36,601 nucleotides of DNA, from positions 1-36,601 of the forward strand of contig JAZQUM010000067.1 in assembly GCA_045631305.1 (NCBI GenBank), in the 5' to 3' direction. The stretch's first letter is position 1. Each line of letters begins with the position of its first letter. Position numbers and translations under genes: made by a program. The DNA comes from JAZQUM01 sp045631305 (GTDB lineage: Bacteria > Bacillota > Clostridia > Oscillospirales > Oscillospiraceae). Positions 23,197 through 31,191 of the stretch are shown one piece after another. Under the pieces are notes generated by a model. That model was given only the letters and a program-made list of their open reading frames with translations, was not told the DNA's origin and did not search any database.

Positions 23197-23234
23197 ATGC
23201 ATTTCTCCTTCCGTTTAATATCACATTCTATAAT

Positions 23235-23263
23235 ATTATAAAGGATTTGGGAGAAAGATGCAA
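23235..23263 (-). promoter_or_regulatory. AEC transporter promoter
   Basis: TTGCAT (23258-23263), 17 bases, and perfect TATAAT (23235-23240) on the minus strand. Confidence 0.75.
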
Positions 23264-23280
23264 GTTTATATCATTTTTGG

Positions 23281-23637
23281 TTACCTTTTGTCAGAAGGTT
23301 TAAAAATGAGCGAAAAGAGAAGTGCAAAAAGAACTGCTGCTGCAATGCCTGCGGCACTTGCGGTAAAACTCCCTGTGAAAACACCCAACCATCCACTTTG
23401 GGCGACGGCTTCTTTCATGCCTTTAGCCAAAGTATACCCAAAACCGGTAAGCGGCACAGTAGCACCTGCACCGCCCCATTTTGTGATGGGCTCATAGATG
23501 CCTAAGGCACCTAAAACCACGCCTGATATCACATAGCCCGTGAGAATACGGGCAGGAGTCAGTTTGGTGCGATCCAGCAAGAGCTGCCCTATGAGGCAGA
23601 GAATGCCGCCGCAGAGAAAGGCTCGTAAATATTCCAT
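23281..23637 (-). CDS. spoVAE: Stage V sporulation protein AE
   Basis: The 118-residue membrane protein has MEYLRAFLCGGILCLIGQLL, DRTKLTPARILTGYVISG and GGAGATVPLTGFGYTLAKG, all typical of SpoVAE. With SpoVAC and SpoVAD it moves dipicolinic acid across the inner forespore membrane during spore formation and germination. It follows spoVAD by 7 bases with GTGAG upstream of the ATG. No terminator is visible before the next gene. Confidence 0.93.
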   Translation of the reverse strand: MEYLRAFLCGGILCLIGQLLLDRTKLTPARILTGYVISGVVLGALGIYEPITKWGGAGATVPLTGFGYTLAKGMKEAVAQSGWLGVFTGSFTASAAGIAAAVLFALLFSLIFKPSDKR

Positions 23638-23644
23638 GTTGATC

Positions 23645-24661
23645 TCACTTTCTTGTGCTCAGACACAGCGCATGGCAGATAGAAGGAATGGATTCACCTT
23701 GGAAAGAGGACGTGGGAGAAAGAAGGGCTCCGGTAGGTGCAAAAAGAATTCGCTGCCACAACCCGCTACGAAGGCCATGGAGCAGATAGCCGTTGAGTAC
23801 CGCAGCGCTGCAGCCGCAGCCGCTGCCGCCGGCATGCATATCCTGAGCGGAGAGGTCGTAAAGCAGCAGGCCGCAATCGGTGTAGTTCGGTCTCATATCG
23901 ATGCCGTCTGATCGGAAAAGGTCGGTGACGATGGCATGGCCTATCTTGCCAAGGTCACCTGTGATGATGAGATCGTAGTCTGTGGGAGTGGTTTTTGTGT
24001 CACGAAAATGTGCGCGAAGAGTTTCGTAGGCGGCGGGAGCCATGGCGGCCCCCATATTGGCCATGTCAGTAATCCCCATATCTACCACGGTTCCGCAAGT
24101 GATGTGTGTAATATACGGCCCGGGTCCTTCTGCGCAGAGAATGCAGCAGCCTGCGGCAGTAGCTGTCCATTGGGCGGGGGGGGGACGTTGGCTACCGTAA
24201 GGCAGAGGCATACGGTACTGGCGCTCTGCTGAGCAGAAGTGGGAAGAGGTGAGGGCTGCTGTGCGGTAAGCAAAGCCGCCGTCAATGAGCATAGCGGCAA
24301 GGGAAAGTCCTTCACCCATAGTAGAGCAGGCACCGTAGAGCCCATAAAAAGGGATGGGAAAATCCCGTAGGTTAAAAGCAGAGCCGATACATTGGTTTAA
24401 AAGGTCGCCAGCAAAAATATAATCCAGATCCTGGACTGCAAGATTTGCTTTTTCCAGGGCTTTTACCAAAACCTTATGCTGCATGGTGCTCTCGGCTTTT
24501 TCCCAGGTGTCTTTGCCGAAAAAAGAGTCTTGAGACAGTTCGTCGAATGTATAGGACAAAGGGCCGCTGCTTTCCATTTTTCCACCCACATTGGAAAAAG
24601 AAAGAACAGAGGGGGGATCGGCTAAAACCACGGTTTGCGGGCCAATACGTTTTCCTTGCAT
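23645..24661 (-). CDS. spoVAD: Stage V sporulation protein AD
   Basis: The 338-residue protein has the thiolase-like fold of SpoVAD: MQGKRIGPQTVVLADPPSVL, EKANLAVQDLDYIFAGDLLNQ, FYGLYGACSTMGEGLSLAAML, ALTSSHFCSAERQYRMPLPYG and the C-terminal AGGSGCGCSA. SpoVAD binds dipicolinic acid and is needed for its uptake into spores. The start at 24661 follows GAGG; the frame is open for 70 further codons upstream but these have no family match. A sigma-G/F type promoter lies 31 bases upstream. spoVAC, which usually precedes it, is absent here. Confidence 0.96.
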   Translation of the reverse strand: MQGKRIGPQTVVLADPPSVLSFSNVGGKMESSGPLSYTFDELSQDSFFGKDTWEKAESTMQHKVLVKALEKANLAVQDLDYIFAGDLLNQCIGSAFNLRDFPIPFYGLYGACSTMGEGLSLAAMLIDGGFAYRTAALTSSHFCSAERQYRMPLPYGSQRPPPAQWTATAAGCCILCAEGPGPYITHITCGTVVDMGITDMANMGAAMAPAAYETLRAHFRDTKTTPTDYDLIITGDLGKIGHAIVTDLFRSDGIDMRPNYTDCGLLLYDLSAQDMHAGGSGCGCSAAVLNGYLLHGLRSGLWQRILFAPTGALLSPTSSFQGESIPSICHALCLSTRK

Positions 24662-24691
24662 GTGTATTACCTCGTGATTGAATGATGGAAA

Positions 24692-24720
24692 TAGTATGGC
24701 AGGAGTGGGAAAAAGTATAC
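24692..24720 (-). promoter_or_regulatory. Sigma-G/sigma-F type forespore promoter of spoVAD
   Basis: On the minus strand GTATA (24716-24720), 17 bases, then CATACTA (24692-24698). This agrees with the sigma-G consensus GHATR-N17/18-CATNMTA and with the forespore timing expected for spoVA genes. Confidence 0.75.
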
Positions 24721-24787
24721 GCGCCTTGTAATCTGCCTGCAGGGAAGCTATACTGAGAAGAAACGAGGGAAAGTGAGGGTATCTATT

Positions 24788-25411
24788 GTGGCTTGCCGAA
24801 AGAAAATTGCATACTGTGCTGCGGCCTTGCTTGGCAGTGGGATCCTTGCTTTCGGTATTTATGAGATTCACGCCATTTCGGCTGTAACTGAAGGTGGCGT
24901 TTTAGGGCTGACGCTGCTGCTGGATCATTGGCTTGGTATTTCGCCTGCGGTTTCAGGATTGGTGCTGAATCTTTTGTGTTATGCTTTTGGCTGGCGGATG
25001 CTAGGTAAAAGCTTTCTGATTTATTCGGCGGTGTCAGCCGGTGGTTTTTCTTTGGTTTATGGTTTTTTGGAGCGCTTTGATCCGCTGTGGCCTCAATTTT
25101 CTCATATGCCGATGGCAGCGGCGTTGCTGGGAGCGGTTTTTGTGGGCGTGGGTGTTGGGATTTGCGTGCGTGCAGGCGGAGCTCCTACCGGCGACGATGC
25201 ACTTGCTATGAGTCTCTCTGCGCTTTTCAAAACAAAGATTCAATATGTATATTTGGTTTCCGATTTGACCGTGCTGCTGTTATCTCTCAGTTATATTCCG
25301 TGGCAGCGTATTGGGTATTCGCTTTTAACAGTGATCCTTTCCGGGCAGATTATTGGCTGGATACAAAGGGTGAAATTGCCTGAAATAACAGAAAAAGGTG
25401 ACAAGGATTGA
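24788..25411 (+). CDS. YitT/YczE-like integral membrane protein
   Basis: The 207-residue protein has about five membrane segments and matches the YitT/DUF161 pattern: HAISAVTEGGVLGLTLLLDHW, SPAVSGLVLNLLCYAFGWRMLGKSF, then VGVGICVRAGGAPTGDDALAM. The biochemical role of this family is unknown. A GTG start at 24788 is chosen because GAGGG lies eight bases upstream; an in-frame GTG at 24773 is only three bases from its GAGGG. It is divergent from spoVAD. Confidence 0.85.
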   Translation: MACRKKIAYCAAALLGSGILAFGIYEIHAISAVTEGGVLGLTLLLDHWLGISPAVSGLVLNLLCYAFGWRMLGKSFLIYSAVSAGGFSLVYGFLERFDPLWPQFSHMPMAAALLGAVFVGVGVGICVRAGGAPTGDDALAMSLSALFKTKIQYVYLVSDLTVLLLSLSYIPWQRIGYSLLTVILSGQIIGWIQRVKLPEITEKGDKD

Positions 25412-25427
25412 TCCTTGTCAGCTTTTG
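25399..25427 (+). terminator. Terminator of the YitT-like gene
   Basis: TGACAAGGA (25399-25407) pairs with TCCTTGTCA (25412-25420), then GCTTTTG. The stop codon lies in the loop. Confidence 0.8.
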
Positions 25428-25438
25428 ATTTAACATGC

Positions 25439-26509
25439 TTAGAATTCGTATTCGGTTTGTGTATCCAACCCGTCCATATGATAAGGGATCGCTTTGGCGA
25501 AATTGTTGCTGTCCACCAGAGTCTTGAAAAGACGCTTATCAAAATGCACGGGGAAGTCAAACTTGGTGGCCTTTCCGCTTGCCAAAAGCTCGGTGCCATA
25601 AGTGTGAAGAGGCTCGGAAGAGGAGATCAGGATGGAGCCGTTATTAGCAAGAACATGGTCCACAAGTTTGCGGCTGCTGTCCATAGTGAACTGAGGGTCA
25701 CTGATAAAGAGGAAACCTTCCGTTTCGTTGCCGGTAAGAGGCGTTGCAAAAGTGATCACACGGCCGGGAGGGGACTTATGCCAAAAGCGGCCTTCGGTGC
25801 GCTTAAGTTCGGTAATAAGCAGCTCGTCCATGTAGCAGGGAGTATCGGGATAGCTGCGGTGGAGCCAGCGCAGAAGTTCGGCGCCGTAACCGTATTTGGG
25901 AACGGGGAAAAGGATCAGCTTGTGAGTTTCTGTAAGCTCCTGTACGCGGGTGATAAGATCTTTGAAACTGCATTCGTCGGGGGTTTTAAAATAGTTGCTG
26001 CCGCGATCGATTACAGCGAGATCTGCCGTGCGATGGCGGATATCGTCTTCGGCATATACAATGGTAATTTCAGCATAGTCGCCGGAGAAAAGAATGGTCT
26101 TGCCTTCCAAAGTGAAAGTATACCAAACAGCACCGCGGCAATGGCCGCTGCGGCCCCAACGGATATGAATGCCCATATACTCGCCGAAACGGCCGGGGCA
26201 GATATCTTCCAGTTTAACGGGGTTATCCAGCAGGAAAGGGAGTTGGGAAAGGGTGGGTTCGGAAGCCACTACAGGGCCTTTATAACCCTGTTCCATCAGC
26301 CAGGGAATACCGCCGGCATGACCGGAATGAGAATGCGTCAAAAATACACAGTCTACAGAGGCGATCTGTTCGGGGGTAAGGTGGGGATATTCAAGAGTAT
26401 CATTAACGGGGATATTACCGCAATCTACGAGGAAAGAAATGGTTTCACCCTGCACCAAGAAACAAGCACGACCGTATTCATTACCGCCGCCTGCGATATA
26501 AAGCTTCAT
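25439..26509 (-). CDS. Metallo-beta-lactamase-fold protein with altered HxHxDH motif
   Basis: The 356-residue protein starts MKLYIAGGGNEYGRACFLVQ, has FLVDCG and the motif THSHSGHAGG: H59, H61 and H64 are present but the usual aspartate is glycine (G63). Later SGHCRGAVWYTF, ILFSGDY and the C-terminal ISSSEPLHTYG look like the remaining metal and beta-CASP-like segments of RNase J/CPSF-type or related hydrolases. With one metal ligand missing, activity may be mononuclear, altered or lost. The substrate is unknown. The ribosome binding site is weak (GAAGGGG). A promoter lies at 26553-26581. Confidence 0.85.
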   Translation of the reverse strand: MKLYIAGGGNEYGRACFLVQGETISFLVDCGNIPVNDTLEYPHLTPEQIASVDCVFLTHSHSGHAGGIPWLMEQGYKGPVVASEPTLSQLPFLLDNPVKLEDICPGRFGEYMGIHIRWGRSGHCRGAVWYTFTLEGKTILFSGDYAEITIVYAEDDIRHRTADLAVIDRGSNYFKTPDECSFKDLITRVQELTETHKLILFPVPKYGYGAELLRWLHRSYPDTPCYMDELLITELKRTEGRFWHKSPPGRVITFATPLTGNETEGFLFISDPQFTMDSSRKLVDHVLANNGSILISSSEPLHTYGTELLASGKATKFDFPVHFDKRLFKTLVDSNNFAKAIPYHMDGLDTQTEYEF

Positions 26510-26552
26510 AAAAACACCCCTTCAAGATGATTTGCACAATATTCTATCTAAT

Positions 26553-26581
26553 AAAATAGCACGAAATGTGAAATAAATCAA
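26553..26581 (-). promoter_or_regulatory. Promoter of the metallo-beta-lactamase-fold gene
   Basis: TTGATT (26576-26581), 17 bases, TATTTT (26553-26558) on the minus strand. Confidence 0.5.
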
Positions 26582-26650
26582 CCGAATGCAAGGTTTTCTT
26601 TTCCTTGGCGCTGTGATATACTGCAGAAAAAGAGGAAAGGGGAGTTTATG

Positions 26651-27136
26651 ATGGAAAAGGTGACATTCCGTTTTGCGCAAAAAGGTGACGGCGCATTGGT
26701 CCTTGATTTTGTAAAGGAGCTTGCCGCGTATGAAAAGCTTTCTTCTGAAGTGGTTGCTACGGCGGAGGATATGGAGCTCGAGCTTTTTGAAAAGAAGCAC
26801 GCGGAAGTTCTTTTCGCTGTGCTGGATGGAAAGGAAGTGGGCTTCGCCCTCTTTTTCCACAATTTTTCTACCTTTTTGGGCCGCGCGGGACTGTATCTGG
26901 AAGATCTTTTTGTACTGCCTGAATATCGCGGTAAGGGCTGCGGAAAAGGTCTTTTGCGTGAGCTGGCCCGCATTGCCTGTGAGCGCGGCTGCGGCAGAAT
27001 GGAGTGGGTCTGTCTTGACTGGAATAAACCCAGCATTGATTTCTATTTGAGCCTGAAGGCTGAGCCGATGGAGGATTGGACCATCTACCGTCTGGCAGGC
27101 GAAACGCTGAAGGATTTTGCGGAGAGTGAAGGATGA
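26651..27136 (+). CDS. GNAT-family N-acetyltransferase (spermidine acetyltransferase-like)
   Basis: The 161-residue protein has the GNAT core: FAQKGDGALVLDFVKELAAYE, LEDLFVLPEYRGKGCGKGLL (the acetyl-CoA loop RGKGCG) and ERGCGRMEWVCLDWNKPSIDFY. The overall pattern, with KLSSEVVATAEDM and the W-N-xx-SIDFY segment, resembles eukaryote-like diamine/polyamine acetyltransferases, so a polyamine or other amine substrate is plausible but not proven. AAAGGGGAG is six bases before 26651; the adjacent ATG at 26648 is too close. An extended -10 TGATATACT lies at 26614-26622. The stop overlaps the next start (ATGA). Confidence 0.9.
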   Translation: MEKVTFRFAQKGDGALVLDFVKELAAYEKLSSEVVATAEDMELELFEKKHAEVLFAVLDGKEVGFALFFHNFSTFLGRAGLYLEDLFVLPEYRGKGCGKGLLRELARIACERGCGRMEWVCLDWNKPSIDFYLSLKAEPMEDWTIYRLAGETLKDFAESEG

Positions 27137-27810
27137 TCAAAGCGGTTTTTATTGATGTAGACGATACACTGCTGGATTTCCGCGCCTGCGCAAAGCAAGC
27201 TATGCAGGAAACCATGAAGGAATGCGGCATGGTGTATGAAGAGTCTATGTTCCCAGTTTTTTGGCGGATTAATAATGAACTCTGGCGGGCTATCGAGCGG
27301 GGCGAGTTAACACGGGAGGGCCTTTGGGAGATTCGATGGAACCGTATTTTTGCCGAGCTTGGCATTGAGGCGGATGGCCCTGCTTTCGAAACGGCATTCC
27401 ATGATAAACTTGCTGTCAGCGCGGTGGAGGTGGAGGGTGCGCGGGACATTATGGCATATCTTGCCTCCCGATACCGTGTTTTTGTCACCACCAATGCGCC
27501 GCATTTCCAGCAGGTGACCCGTTTGACCAGTGCGGGAATGATGCAGTATGTAGAAGGTGTGTTTACTTCGGAAAAAATCGGAGCATCCAAGCCTTCGAAA
27601 AAGTTTTTTGCAGCCTGCTTTGAGGAGATAGATGATATTTTGCCGGCAGAAACTGTGATCATCGGCGACTCCCTGACGGCGGATATTCGCGGTGGTGAAG
27701 GTTTTGGCATGAAAACCTGCTGGTTCAATCCTTTCGGAAAAGAAGCGCCTGCAGATATCACCATTGACTATATGGTACATACGCTTGCAGAAATCAAAAA
27801 TTGGTTGTAA
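27133..27810 (+). CDS. HAD-family hydrolase, YjjG-like pyrimidine 5'-nucleotidase
   Basis: The 225-residue protein has HAD motif I DVDDTLLDF (residues 7-15), motif II in VTTNAPHF, motif III lysine in GASKPSKKFF and motif IV GDSLTADIRGG, plus a helical cap between motifs I and II (MKECGMVYEESMFPVFWRINN, ELWRAIERGELTREGLWEIR) like that of YjjG. YjjG removes phosphate from pyrimidine nucleotides, including non-canonical ones (house-cleaning). It overlaps the GNAT gene by four bases. Confidence 0.9.
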   Translation: MIKAVFIDVDDTLLDFRACAKQAMQETMKECGMVYEESMFPVFWRINNELWRAIERGELTREGLWEIRWNRIFAELGIEADGPAFETAFHDKLAVSAVEVEGARDIMAYLASRYRVFVTTNAPHFQQVTRLTSAGMMQYVEGVFTSEKIGASKPSKKFFAACFEEIDDILPAETVIIGDSLTADIRGGEGFGMKTCWFNPFGKEAPADITIDYMVHTLAEIKNWL

Positions 27811-27812
27811 AT

Positions 27813-27844
27813 AAAAAACCTCTGTCCATGGACAGAGGTTTTCT
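27813..27844. terminator. Bidirectional terminator between the HAD and TM1266 genes
   Basis: AAAAAACCTCTGTC pairs with GACAGAGGTTTTC through a CATG loop. Confidence 0.92.
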
Positions 27845-27845
27845 T

Positions 27846-28103
27846 TTATACGGGAGTGATCACATTGGAATAAGCGGTTTTGGCACTGATGCCATTTAAT
27901 CGGCCGATTCTGCCGGAAAGGGTGCTGATTATATCCTGGGGGGCATCAATGGCGATGCTGATGATATGAATGCCTTTTTCGCGGTAGGGGATCCCCATGC
28001 GGCCTACGATATAGGCGCCGTATTCATGGAGAATATCGTTAAGAGATTGTACGGAATCGGAATTTTCCACGATGATACCGATAACGGCGACTCTGGATTC
28101 CAT
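27846..28103 (-). CDS. TM1266-family iron-only hydrogenase system putative regulator
   Basis: The 85-residue protein (MESRVAVIGIIVENSDSVQ, then LNDILHEYGAYIVGRMG) matches the small ferredoxin-like/ACT-like proteins associated with [FeFe]-hydrogenase maturation operons. The pattern GIHIISIAIDAPQDIISTLSGRIGRLNG is the second half of the domain. Its role as a hydrogenase-system regulator is a family annotation; there are no hyd genes in the window. It lies 21 bases after ksgA in the same direction. Confidence 0.9.
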   Translation of the reverse strand: MESRVAVIGIIVENSDSVQSLNDILHEYGAYIVGRMGIPYREKGIHIISIAIDAPQDIISTLSGRIGRLNGISAKTAYSNVITPV

Positions 28104-28124
28104 AGGTCGTTTCCTTTCTGAATG

Positions 28125-28985
28125 TTACTGCGCAGCATAAAGCGCGTCGGCAAGACGGGCAAATTCTTCCAAAGACAGCTTTTCACCGCGGACAGAGGGC
28201 TCAAATCCGCACTGTACGACGATTTCAGAGAGACGTGCCTTATTCATGCCGGAAAAACCTGTTTGCAGGCTGTTAACGAGAGTTTTGCGCCGCAGAGCAA
28301 ATGCTGCTTTTACGGTGCGGAAGAAGAATGCTTCGGGACAGTGGAGATCCACGGCAGGAACGGTGCGAACATCGCAGCGCAGCACGGAAGAGGTGACTTT
28401 GGGCTGGGGGATGAAACAGGTGTTGGGGACATCGAAAAGAAGTTCCGGCTTGGTAAAATACTGCATAAATACGGTGAAATAACCGTAATCAGCGGTGCCG
28501 GGGCGGGCGCTGATACGCTGAGCTACTTCTTTTTGGATAAGAACCGTAAGACGGGAGAAACGCTTGGTTTCCAGAAGTGCCGTCAGTACGGGGGTGGTGA
28601 TATTGTAGGGAAGGTTAGCGCAGACCATGGGCTGCAGACCTGCAAAATGCTCGTCCACCAGTGCGGCAATGTCAGTTTTGAGAATATCGCCGCTGACAAG
28701 GGTGAAATTATCAAACTCCGCCATGGTTTCGGCAAGAATGGGAAGCAGGGTGTCGTCCAATTCCACGGAGACTACCTTGCCTGCGCGGCGGCAAAGCTGG
28801 GTGGTCAGCGGGCCAATACCGGGGCCAATCTCCAAAACGCCGTTTTCTTCGCAGGCTCCGGAAGATTCGGCAATATCATAGGGAACAGATTCGTCAATGA
28901 GAAAATTCTGCCCCATAGATTTGGAAAAATGAAAACCGTGGCGTGCCAAAAGGGCTTTGATCGTGTTGAGATCGCAAAGATTCAT
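28125..28985 (-). CDS. ksgA: 16S rRNA (adenine1518/1519-N6)-dimethyltransferase KsgA
   Basis: The 286-residue protein has the KsgA/RsmA set: FHFSKSMGQNFLIDE, the SAM motif LEIGPGIGPLTTQL, the acidic SVELDDTLLPIL, NLPYNITTPVL, QKEVAQRI and the C-terminal FALRRKTLVNSL. It dimethylates two adjacent adenines near the 3' end of 16S rRNA during late small-subunit assembly. No rnmV (RNase M5) gene lies upstream; the upstream gene is the 3D/G5 protein. A promoter (TTGACC, 18 bases, TATAAT) overlaps the previous terminator. Confidence 0.96.
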   Translation of the reverse strand: MNLCDLNTIKALLARHGFHFSKSMGQNFLIDESVPYDIAESSGACEENGVLEIGPGIGPLTTQLCRRAGKVVSVELDDTLLPILAETMAEFDNFTLVSGDILKTDIAALVDEHFAGLQPMVCANLPYNITTPVLTALLETKRFSRLTVLIQKEVAQRISARPGTADYGYFTVFMQYFTKPELLFDVPNTCFIPQPKVTSSVLRCDVRTVPAVDLHCPEAFFFRTVKAAFALRRKTLVNSLQTGFSGMNKARLSEIVVQCGFEPSVRGEKLSLEEFARLADALYAAQ

Positions 28986-29017
28986 AAAAGATAACCGCCT
29001 TTGCTGTTGGTAAGGGT

Positions 29018-29047
29018 ATTATAACAAGAAAAAAACACCTCGGTCAA
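29018..29047 (-). promoter_or_regulatory. ksgA promoter embedded in an upstream terminator
   Basis: TTGACC (29042-29047), 18 bases, TATAAT (29018-29023) on the minus strand. The -35 lies in an arm of the terminator at 29028-29063. Confidence 0.6.
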
Positions 29048-29063
29048 GTGTGACCGAGGTGTT
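29028..29063 (-). terminator. Terminator of the 3D/G5 protein gene
   Basis: AACACCTCGGTCA (29034-29046) pairs with TGACCGAGGTGTT (29051-29063) through an AGTG loop. The minus strand then has a T-run. Confidence 0.9.
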
Positions 29064-29080
29064 CAGGCTTCAGATGGGGA

Positions 29081-30106
29081 TCACTCCAGAATATACACCG
29101 TGCAGGAACGGCGTCCGAAGTTGATGCATTCTTTGTAGGTATCGTAGTAAAGGTCTACATGGTTGCCGCGCACACCAGTATCTTCTGCAACGGCTACACC
29201 GTAAGAGTAACGGCCGTCATTGCTGACGATGTACATGCGGGTGCCAAGGGGGATCACGCGCTTATCCACTGCAACAATGCCTTCGCGAACACGGGTGCCG
29301 GAAGCGGTGGTAAACCCAACGCTGCCTACGCCGCCGGTATAAGCGGTGCCGGTAACACCTATAACCTTGGAGAAGGAAAGGGTAGCACCGGAATTCATGG
29401 TGAGATAACCGGAGCCGTCATCATTTTTGGTGACGGAAGAGATGCGGTCAGAAGAGGCAACGGAAGTGACAGCGGTGCCGTACTCAATAATTTTGTTCTG
29501 TGCGGTGGAGTCTGCAATCTCTACCAGCTGGCGGGAAATCAGCTTGCCGTCAGCATAAACCACTTCGTAAATAGCGGTCTGGGTACCGTCGATACCTTCC
29601 TGCACTACCTTTTCGCTGCCCTTGGGCATTTCGGGGTTGGCAATGCGCTCGGTTTCGTAAGCTGCGGGTTCAGAAACATATTCATAATAAGCGATGTCGG
29701 AAGTGACGGTGATGAGCACGGTTTCGCCGCTTTCATCGATGGCTACGATTTCCAACGGGCTTACTCTGATGCCGAGACGGGTCAAAAGAGTGGCGACGGT
29801 TTCGTTTTTTGCGGTAGCCGCAATGGTGGCGCCATTGTAATCAATGGCTACGCTCTGGCCGCGGGTGAGATAAATATCGGTGCCGTTTGCACGGTAATTG
29901 CCGATGACAACCTGACGGACACGGATGTTGTTCATAGCGGTGGAATCCGTGAGAGCATAGGTGCCGTCCTCGGTGGTGAGAACGTAAAGAGCTTCGGCGT
30001 TGAGAGTAGCCAAAGCACAAATGGCGGTAAGCAGTACGCAGGCTACACACAACAAAATGTGCTTTTGAAAGAAAAGCTTCATTTTTTCACATGTGTTTAC
30101 AAGCAT
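29081..30106 (-). CDS. 3D-domain cell-wall protein with DUF348 and G5 domains (YabE/Rpf-like)
   Basis: The 341-residue protein has a membrane anchor near residues 13-35 (HILLCVACVLLTAICALATL), a DUF348-like segment (NNIRVRQVVIGNYRANGTDI), a G5 domain (about 145-215, PKGSEKVVQEGIDGTQTAIYEVVYADG) and a C-terminal 3D domain (GVTGTAYTGGVGS, DKRVIPLGTRMYI, AEDTGVRGNHVDLYYDT), whose conserved aspartates give the domain its name. 3D domains act as peptidoglycan lytic transglycosylases. It is exported and anchored in the membrane, facing the wall. The start at 30106 follows AGGAGG at 10 bases. Placement next to ksgA is common in Firmicutes. Confidence 0.93.
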   Translation of the reverse strand: MLVNTCEKMKLFFQKHILLCVACVLLTAICALATLNAEALYVLTTEDGTYALTDSTAMNNIRVRQVVIGNYRANGTDIYLTRGQSVAIDYNGATIAATAKNETVATLLTRLGIRVSPLEIVAIDESGETVLITVTSDIAYYEYVSEPAAYETERIANPEMPKGSEKVVQEGIDGTQTAIYEVVYADGKLISRQLVEIADSTAQNKIIEYGTAVTSVASSDRISSVTKNDDGSGYLTMNSGATLSFSKVIGVTGTAYTGGVGSVGFTTASGTRVREGIVAVDKRVIPLGTRMYIVSNDGRYSYGVAVAEDTGVRGNHVDLYYDTYKECINFGRRSCTVYILE

Positions 30107-30227
30107 GAAATAGGTTCCTCCTGAGATGTTTTCGGTTCCAAGTGTTTCCAAGTCTGTTATATTCTATGCGAAAAATTACAGTTTGAAAACGAGTTGTAAC
30201 TTTTGTTACCATCTTGAAGCAAGGGAT
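30107..30227 (-). other. Leader (5' untranslated region) of the 3D/G5 gene
   Basis: About 115 bases lie between the promoter and the start codon. A short hairpin GTAAC-AAAA-GTTAC and a near repeat ACTTGGAAACACTTGGAAC are visible, but no known riboswitch core is recognised. Confidence 0.4.
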
Positions 30228-30256
30228 ACTATAGCATCTTTCTTTGATTTTGTCAA
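30228..30256 (-). promoter_or_regulatory. Strong promoter of the 3D/G5 gene
   Basis: Perfect TTGACA (30251-30256), 17 bases, TATAGT (30228-30233) on the minus strand. Confidence 0.88.
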
Positions 30257-30364
30257 GTTTTTTGCTGATTTATAGGGATTTTGCTTTGCTTGGTGTGTGA
30301 AAATCCAAAGGATTTGAGCTGAGGAAAGTCGATTTACGGTTACAAAATATTTACAAACAATAGC

Positions 30365-30399
30365 AAAAAAATCACCTTGCGGAAGTTCCGCAAGGTGAT
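30365..30399 (-). terminator. Terminator of rimM-trmD
   Basis: ATCACCTTGCGG (30371-30382) and CCGCAAGGTGAT (30388-30399) form a 12-bp stem, followed on the minus strand by a T-run. Bases 30257-30364 hold no gene. Confidence 0.92.
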
Positions 30400-30423
30400 A
30401 GGAATATGACAGAAATTTGCAAC

Positions 30424-31191
30424 TTAATTTTCGGTTTCCTGCGCGAGTTCGGCTTTTGCCTGGGCCAAAATTTTGCGCTCCTGCTTGGTTTTGAGCTGAG
30501 ACTCATCAAAGCGGGCAAAGAGATCAGGGCGGCGCAGCATGGTGCGCTTGTAACTTTCTTTTTTGCGCCATGCGTCCACGTTGCCGTGGTGGCCGGAGAG
30601 GAGAACCGCGGGAACTTTGCGACCGTGCCATTCGTCGGGGCGGGAATACTGAGGATATTCCAGAAGGTTATTCCAATGGGATTCATCGGTGAAGCAGACT
30701 TCTTCGGAAAGAACGCCCGGCACCATGCGGCAGATAGCATCTGCCACAGCCATGGCGGGAATCTCACCGCCGGTAACCACAAAATCGCCAACGGAAAGCT
30801 CTTCATCCACGCACTCGTCGATAAAGCGCTGGTCAATGCCTTCGTAATGGCCGCAGACAAGAATCAGGTGATCGTGCTCAGCTTTGAGTTCCTTAGCCAC
30901 TTCCTGATTGAAAACGCGGCCGCAGGGAGACATATAAATAGTATAACCGCGGCTGCCTGCTTCTTCGCAGATGTGTTCCCAGCAGCGGTAGAGGGGGTCG
31001 GCCTGCATCACAGCGCCGCGGCCGCCGCCATAGGGATAGTCATCCACCTGCATCTGCTTGTTGGTGGTATAGTCGCGGATCTGGTGAGTCTTGATGGTAA
31101 TGTGTCCGCGCTGCTGCGCCCGACCCAGAATGCTGATGTTCATCATAGCATCCACAGCGTCGGGGAAAAGAGTCATGATATCAATGCGCAT
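30424..31191 (-). CDS. trmD: tRNA (guanine37-N1)-methyltransferase TrmD
   Basis: The 255-residue SPOUT-class enzyme starts MRIDIMTLFPDAVDAMM and has DYPYGGGRGAVMQ, the trefoil-knot SAM site LVCGHYEGIDQRF with GDFVVTGGE, and the tRNA-contacting LLSGHHGNVDAWRKKESYKR. It methylates G37 next to the anticodon and prevents +1 frameshifting. Its start overlaps rimM by 11 bases, giving translational coupling. Confidence 0.97.
   Translation of the reverse strand: MRIDIMTLFPDAVDAMMNISILGRAQQRGHITIKTHQIRDYTTNKQMQVDDYPYGGGRGAVMQADPLYRCWEHICEEAGSRGYTIYMSPCGRVFNQEVAKELKAEHDHLILVCGHYEGIDQRFIDECVDEELSVGDFVVTGGEIPAMAVADAICRMVPGVLSEEVCFTDESHWNNLLEYPQYSRPDEWHGRKVPAVLLSGHHGNVDAWRKKESYKRTMLRRPDLFARFDESQLKTKQERKILAQAKAELAQETEN

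Noticed and set aside
25415..26530. A 371-codon frame opposite the metallo-beta-lactamase-fold gene
   Set aside because: No family pattern or ribosome binding site; the opposite strand encodes a recognisable fold with its own promoter.
30107..30227. A known riboswitch in the leader of the 3D/G5 gene
   Set aside because: No conserved core of c-di-AMP or other known riboswitches could be recognised; only small hairpins and a near repeat.
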